This document shows, piece after piece, positions 22,165 to 26,606 of a stretch of DNA of 26,606 nt (positions are counted from its first letter, which is position 1; each line of letters opens with the position of its first letter). The position numbers were made by a program, and so were the translations under genes. Under the pieces are notes generated by a model that searched no databases, was not told the DNA's origin, and saw only the letters and a program-made list of their open reading frames with translations. The stretch is from Syntrophaceae bacterium UBA5761 (GTDB taxonomy: Bacteria; Desulfobacterota; Syntrophia; Syntrophales; UBA4778), in NCBI GenBank assembly GCA_002418885.1, contig DIEZ01000080.1, positions 424 through 27,029 of the forward strand. Reading direction: 5' to 3'.

Positions 22165-23256
22165 ATGATCGGGGAGAAAAGACCTGCTGCCGGCAGGAAG
22201 GTGCTCGTCGCCATGAGCGGGGGCGTCGATTCTTCCGTCGCCGCTTTCCTGCTTAAGGAACAGGGCTACGACATCGCCGGCGTGACCATGAATTTAAGAG
22301 TGAAAGGTGCCGGGGATGCGAGTGCCCGTTGCTGCGGCCCCGATGCCCTGGAAGACGCCCGCAGGGTCTGCGAGAGGCTCGGCGTCGCTCATCATGTCGT
22401 CGATTACGCCCGGGAGCTCGAAGAACAGGTCGTCAGCCGTTTTGTCAGGGAATATGAAAGAGGCAGAACCCCCAATCCCTGTGTCGACTGCAACCGGCAC
22501 TTGAAGTTCGGGACCCTGCTTGAGAAAGCGGTCGCAATGGGTTTCGACTTCCTGGCCACCGGGCATTACGCAAGGATCGACAGGGCCGGAGGGGGCTGTC
22601 TTCTGAGAAGACCCCGGGACAGGAGGAAGGATCAGACGTACTTCCTCTATTCGATACCGCGCGACGCCCTGAGAAGGATCATCTTCCCACTGGCGCCTTT
22701 CACGAAGGAAGAGGTGAGGCGGATCGCCGTACGTGAAGGATTGCCCGTGGCGGAAAAGAAGGAAAGCCAGGATATCTGCTTTGTCACCCAGAAGAATTAC
22801 GGCGCCTTCATCTCGCAGCGCACAGAAGGGATAAGGGCGGGGCCGATCACGGACCTTGCGGGCAAGAAGATCGGCGAACACCGGGGTATCGTGTTTTACA
22901 CGGTAGGCCAGCGGGGTGGGTTGCGGGTCAGCGCGGGGCGCCCCCTTTACGTGGTCTCCATCGACCCGGTCGGGAACCGTATCGTCGTGGGAGAAAAGAA
23001 GGACGTCCTGGCGAGGGGTCTCATTGCCGGGGACATCAACGCCTTGGTGGAGGAGTGGCCGGCCGTTGCTCACGGTAAGCTCAGGTACAGGAAGAAAGAG
23101 GAGCCCTGTCGGGTGGCGGTCGAGGGAAAGAAATTACGGGTAATGTTTGGAGAAAAGCAGGAGGCCATAACCCCCGGACAGTCCGTCGTTCTCTATGACG
23201 GGGACGTCGTCCTGGGCGGTGGCGTGATCGAGGAGGTTATCGATGGGGCCCGCTGA
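22165..23256 (+). CDS. mnmA: tRNA-specific 2-thiouridylase MnmA
   Basis: MnmA adds sulfur to U34 of tRNA for Lys, Glu and Gln. The 363-residue protein has the PP-loop SGGVDSS (18-24), the catalytic pair C106 (NPCVDCN) and C205 (SQDICFV), and TGHYARI and KDQTYFLY, all as in the family. The ATG at 22165 follows GGAG at a suitable distance; the longer frame begins in the bioB promoter region. It is the first gene of a probable operon with the ycaO gene 68 bp downstream. Confidence 0.97.
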   Translation: MIGEKRPAAGRKVLVAMSGGVDSSVAAFLLKEQGYDIAGVTMNLRVKGAGDASARCCGPDALEDARRVCERLGVAHHVVDYARELEEQVVSRFVREYERGRTPNPCVDCNRHLKFGTLLEKAVAMGFDFLATGHYARIDRAGGGCLLRRPRDRRKDQTYFLYSIPRDALRRIIFPLAPFTKEEVRRIAVREGLPVAEKKESQDICFVTQKNYGAFISQRTEGIRAGPITDLAGKKIGEHRGIVFYTVGQRGGLRVSAGRPLYVVSIDPVGNRIVVGEKKDVLARGLIAGDINALVEEWPAVAHGKLRYRKKEEPCRVAVEGKKLRVMFGEKQEAITPGQSVVLYDGDVVLGGGVIEEVIDGAR

Positions 23257-23324
23257 CAAAAGACTTTTCTTTTTGCGTTCGATTTATTAGATTCACGGGA
23301 AATCTCATTCGGGAGAGGTACAGG

Positions 23325-24548
23325 ATGCCAGGAATAATGCTCAAGAGTTGTCCCAAGGTTTACATACTCGAAACGCACCGCTCAAAAACACCCGCAGACA
23401 CCCTCCGGTTCGTGGAAAGGGTCAAAGAGGCTACCGGGATGATGTCGTTCAGGAACGCGACAGACGTGGACAGGATCGGCATCCAGGTCTTCACCTGCGA
23501 CAGGAGGAGGCCGGATGGTTCGCTGACCAGTCATACCGGCAAGGGTGTCTCCGCGATACAGGCGCAGGTCTCGATCACGATGGAGGCGATCGAGCGATAC
23601 TGTTCCGAGTTTCGGCAGGAATACATGGACAAGCTCGTCAAGGGTTCTTATCGGGAACTGAGGTCGAGGTTCAATGTCCTCGACCCGGAGGAAATGATCC
23701 TTTCACAGTTCAACGATTACCGTCCGGACAAGGACATCTACTGGACTTGGGGGTACGACATAGCCCGGAAAGAGGACGTCTTGGTGCCTGCCTGCGCGGT
23801 CTACCACCCATTTCATGAGGATCAGGCGCGGTTGATCAACACCAACACCAACGGCGTCGCTGCGGGGAATACTATGGAGGAAGCGGTCATCCACGGCCTT
23901 GCCGAGGTCATCGAGAGGGATGCCTGGAGCATCGCCCAGTACACGCGGCGTTTCAGCGACGCGATATTCATCGAGGGCGGGCCGGCGAACGAATTCATCG
24001 TCGGCGTCCTCGAAAAATTTGAGCGGGCGGGTGTCGAGGTCGTTGCCAAGGACCTGACTACGGACGTGGGGATGCCGGTAGTCGCTGCCTTTTCCCAGGA
24101 CCTTAAGTACAGGACTATGGCGCCTGTCGACGGCTTTGGGGCTCACCTGGACCCCCGGGTCGCCACGGTACGCGCCCTCCTTGAGATTGCCACCACGCGT
24201 GTCCTTTTACTGCAAAAATACGGGATCGAGGGGGTGTGCGACACGCCGCCGCTCTACATGCGCGACTGCGAGGAAGAAGAGGACCCCCGTTTTTTCGCTT
24301 ATGAGCAGAAAGGCATAAGAGAACTCGAAGTAGGCTACAGCGCAGACATCTATGAGGACATACAGAAAGTGGCCGCCGGGCTGTGCGCCTGCGGATTGGA
24401 ACGTGTGATCGCCGTCGACCTGACACGGCCGGACATGGGGATCCCTACGGTCCGGATGGTCGTCCCCGGAATGGAGACCTTCTGTTTCGACAAGACCCGG
24501 ATCGGCAGAAGGGCCCAAACGGCATTTAAAGACGATCCCTACCGGTAG
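23325..24548 (+). CDS. YcaO-domain protein
   Basis: YcaO enzymes use ATP to activate amide backbones for cyclisation or thioamidation. The 407-residue protein has the ATP-binding motifs EAIERY (87-92) and GLAEVIERDA (191-200), and AVRALLEIATTRV later. It resembles the stand-alone group that includes methanogenesis marker protein 1, which thioamidates methyl-CoM reductase in methanogens. It ends GRRAQTAFKDDPYR. No TfuA partner, leader peptide or other RiPP gene is in the window, so the substrate is unknown. Being directly after mnmA, a sulfur-transfer enzyme, is suggestive for a sulfur-related role. Confidence 0.88.
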   Translation: MPGIMLKSCPKVYILETHRSKTPADTLRFVERVKEATGMMSFRNATDVDRIGIQVFTCDRRRPDGSLTSHTGKGVSAIQAQVSITMEAIERYCSEFRQEYMDKLVKGSYRELRSRFNVLDPEEMILSQFNDYRPDKDIYWTWGYDIARKEDVLVPACAVYHPFHEDQARLINTNTNGVAAGNTMEEAVIHGLAEVIERDAWSIAQYTRRFSDAIFIEGGPANEFIVGVLEKFERAGVEVVAKDLTTDVGMPVVAAFSQDLKYRTMAPVDGFGAHLDPRVATVRALLEIATTRVLLLQKYGIEGVCDTPPLYMRDCEEEEDPRFFAYEQKGIRELEVGYSADIYEDIQKVAAGLCACGLERVIAVDLTRPDMGIPTVRMVVPGMETFCFDKTRIGRRAQTAFKDDPYR

Positions 24549-24559
24549 CATAAGGTCAC

Positions 24560-24602
24560 CGTCCCGGAATCGCTGGGTTATTGCCGCAGGAACACCGGGA
24601 CG
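24560..24602. terminator. Possible bidirectional hairpin between convergent ycaO and ftsH
   Basis: CGTCCCGG (24560-24567) pairs perfectly with CCGGGACG (24595-24602) around a 27-base loop. It lies between two convergent stop codons. The lack of T-runs makes this a weak terminator call. Confidence 0.35.
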
Positions 24603-24604
24603 TC

Positions 24605-26455
24605 CTAAACCAACAGCTTCTTGAGCTCCTCACCCTCGATGACCTCTTTTTCTAAGAGGACCGAGGCGATCGTCTTGAGTTTGTCGATTCGCCCTCTCAG
24701 GATAGAGAGGGCGTTGTCATAGGCCTGCTTGATTATTGTCCTCACCTCTTCGTCGATCGCCCTTGCCGTCTCCTCGCTGTAATCCTTCGATCCGGTACCC
24801 GGAACACCGAGGAACAGCGGCCTCTCGCGGTCGAAAGAAAGGGGGCCGAGCTTCTCGCTCATCCCGTAGGCCTTGACCATGCTGAGGGCCATCTCGGTGG
24901 CTTTTTCCAGGTCGTTTCTGGCCCCGGTGGAGATCTCGCCGAAGATGATCTCCTCCGCCGCCCTCCCGCTGAGCATCACCGTGATCCGGTCCAGGATTTC
25001 GGACTTCGTCAGCAGGTAACGGTCTTCCGTCGGCAACTGGATCGTGTAGCCTAAGGCGGCGATCCCCCGGGGGATGATGGAGACCCGGCGCACCGGGTCG
25101 GCGTGGGGGAGGACGCTTGCGACGATGGCGTGCCCGCTTTCATGGCAGGAAACGATCTCCCGTTCCTTCTGAGTGATGACTCGGCTTTTCTTTTCCAGTC
25201 CGGCGACGGCCCTCTCGATGGCTTCCTCGAAATCCTCCATGCCGACGGCGCTCTTATCCTTCCTCGCGGCCAGAAGGGCCGCCTCGTTGACGATATTGGC
25301 GATGTCGGCGCCCACCATACCCGGTGTCATGGACGCCAAGACTTTCAGGTCGACGTCCGGGGCAAGCTTGACCTTCTTGACATGGACACGGAGGATTTCC
25401 TCCCTGCCCTTGGCGTCGGGGCGGTCCACAAGGATGTGCCGGTCGAACCTGCCCGGGCGCAGGAGCGCCGGGTCCAGGATCTCCGGGCGGTTTGTCGCCG
25501 CCATGATGATGACGCCCTTCTTTGTGTCGAAGCCGTCCATCTCGGAAAGGAGCTGCGTCAAGGTCTGCTCCCTTTCGTCGACGCCGGAGATGGGACTGAT
25601 GCCGCGGGCCTTTCCGAGGGCGTCTATTTCGTCGATGAAGATGATGCAGGGGGCGCGCGTCTCTGCCTGACTGAAGAGGTCCCGTACGCGGGCGGCACCG
25701 ACGCCCACGAACATCTCCACGAAGGCCGAGCCGCTCAGGCTAAGAAAAGGGACCTTCGCCTCTCCGGCAACGGCCCGGGCAAGCAGTGTCTTTCCGGTCC
25801 CGGGAGGGCCGACAAGTAGTATTCCCTTCGGGATGTTCCCCCCTAACGTCTGGAACTTCTGGGGGTTTCGCAAGAATTCGATGACCTCCTGCAGCTCAGT
25901 CTTGGCTTCGTCGACGCCCGCCACGTCGGATAAAGCCACCTTGGTTTCTCCCTCTACGTAGACCTTGGCCTTGCTTTTACCGACCGCCATCAACCCGCCT
26001 CCCTGACCGCTCATCCTCCTGAGCAGGTATCCCCAGAATCCCAAGAGGATTAAAACTGGAATGAGCCAGAGTAGCAGGTTGCCCACCCACGTCGTGTCCG
26101 GTTTAGCCGTGTAGCGGATACCTTTCTCCGTCATCTCCTTCACGAGGTCGGGGTCTTGTATCCGGACTGTTAAAAACTCCTTGACCCCCTTCAACTGTTT
26201 GATTTTCACTGCGTCTTTTTCGTTGCGGAGGCCAAGTATTCTGTCCGGGGCACCGGACAGCAGGTTGCCCTCGATGGTCGAAGAAGAGACGACAAGGTTG
26301 TTCACGAGTCCCTCTTTCAAGAGTACCTTGAATTCGCTGTAGCTGATCGTTGCCAGTTCGCGGGTCAACAGGTAACGGTCTACGAGGATGATGAGCAGGG
26401 CGATCATGAAGAAATAGAGGATGCTGAAACGGATCTTCTTTTTTCTCACCTCCAT
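24605..26455 (-). CDS. ftsH: ATP-dependent zinc metalloprotease FtsH
   Basis: FtsH is a membrane-anchored AAA+ protease that degrades membrane and short-lived cytosolic proteins. The 616-residue protein has transmembrane helices at about 10-29 and 123-145 flanking a periplasmic domain. It then has Walker A GPPGTGKT (216-223), Walker B FIDEID (273-278), the second-region-of-homology [20 protein letters not shown], and the zinc motif HESGH (438-442). Length and domain order are normal. GGAGG lies about ten bases before the ATG. The 151 bp upstream, to the window end, hold the probable promoter but no gene I can see. Confidence 0.98.
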   Translation of the reverse strand: MEVRKKKIRFSILYFFMIALLIILVDRYLLTRELATISYSEFKVLLKEGLVNNLVVSSSTIEGNLLSGAPDRILGLRNEKDAVKIKQLKGVKEFLTVRIQDPDLVKEMTEKGIRYTAKPDTTWVGNLLLWLIPVLILLGFWGYLLRRMSGQGGGLMAVGKSKAKVYVEGETKVALSDVAGVDEAKTELQEVIEFLRNPQKFQTLGGNIPKGILLVGPPGTGKTLLARAVAGEAKVPFLSLSGSAFVEMFVGVGAARVRDLFSQAETRAPCIIFIDEIDALGKARGISPISGVDEREQTLTQLLSEMDGFDTKKGVIIMAATNRPEILDPALLRPGRFDRHILVDRPDAKGREEILRVHVKKVKLAPDVDLKVLASMTPGMVGADIANIVNEAALLAARKDKSAVGMEDFEEAIERAVAGLEKKSRVITQKEREIVSCHESGHAIVASVLPHADPVRRVSIIPRGIAALGYTIQLPTEDRYLLTKSEILDRITVMLSGRAAEEIIFGEISTGARNDLEKATEMALSMVKAYGMSEKLGPLSFDRERPLFLGVPGTGSKDYSEETARAIDEEVRTIIKQAYDNALSILRGRIDKLKTIASVLLEKEVIEGEELKKLLV

Positions 26456-26606
26456 GGACGAAGTTCCTCCAAGATTGTAGATTGATGGTCTTGTGAAAAG
26501 TCGAATTCACTCCGGGCTGTCACGTTGAGTCCTTCAGCAGGCTTGAAGTTTGCGGTGTCACAGCTGTTTTTTATTTATTAGGTGTTGAGTGCCACGACAT
26601 CGTGGA

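Noticed and set aside
24560..24602. Hairpin after ycaO as a regulatory RNA
   Set aside because: Its position between convergent stops suits a terminator better, and the long loop shows no further structure by eye.
25103..25819. A 238-codon + strand ORF opposite ftsH
   Set aside because: It is a high-GC shadow of ftsH codons with low-complexity sequence.

Overview
The window is a type III-B (Cmr) CRISPR-Cas locus, with its array cut by the left edge, followed by ordinary chromosomal genes. A porin-like outer-membrane barrel with a signal peptide, together with bioB, mnmA, ftsH and a hemerythrin gene, points to a Gram-negative bacterium. Biotin synthase residues typical of anaerobes and the overall gene style suggest an anaerobic Desulfobacterota/Syntrophia-like or Nitrospirota-like organism; this placement is an inference only.

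Layout. 1-1731: CRISPR array (one partial and 23 full 35-bp repeats, 23 spacers), transcribed leftwards. 1732-1988: leader, holding an IHF-consensus site, a 12-bp direct repeat and a tiny ORF with a very strong ribosome-binding site. 1989-3696: cas1 and two tandem cas2 genes. 3961-13549: one long leftward operon, cmr1-cmr2(cas10)-cmr3-cmr4-cmr5-cmr6, then two CARF effector genes, one with a RelE-like and one with a HEPN-like C terminus. 13788-14485: a Phd/VapC toxin-antitoxin pair. 14561-16653: cas6 followed by a third CARF protein (NE0113 family). 16831-17732: a secreted TPR protein with an apparent frameshift at its start. 17947-26455: hemerythrin, DUF493, porin, small hypothetical gene, bioB, mnmA, ycaO and ftsH.

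How it works together. Cas1 and the Cas2 proteins would acquire spacers. Cas6 would cut the array transcript to leave an ATTGCGAC 5' tag. Cmr1-6 would assemble on crRNA and cleave target RNA through Cmr4. The Cas10 subunit keeps GGDD and should make cyclic oligoadenylates, which the CARF proteins would sense.

The most interesting signal is regulatory. The cas1, cmr1 and cas6 transcription units each carry the same palindromic box GGCAACGTTG, exactly six bases upstream of a TGG that begins a plausible -35 element. A degenerate fourth copy lies before the TPR gene, and the surrounding 60 bp is about 70% identical to the cas6 promoter. This looks like an undescribed CRISPR regulon operator, with the TPR protein as a possible further member. 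Its regulator is not visible in this window.
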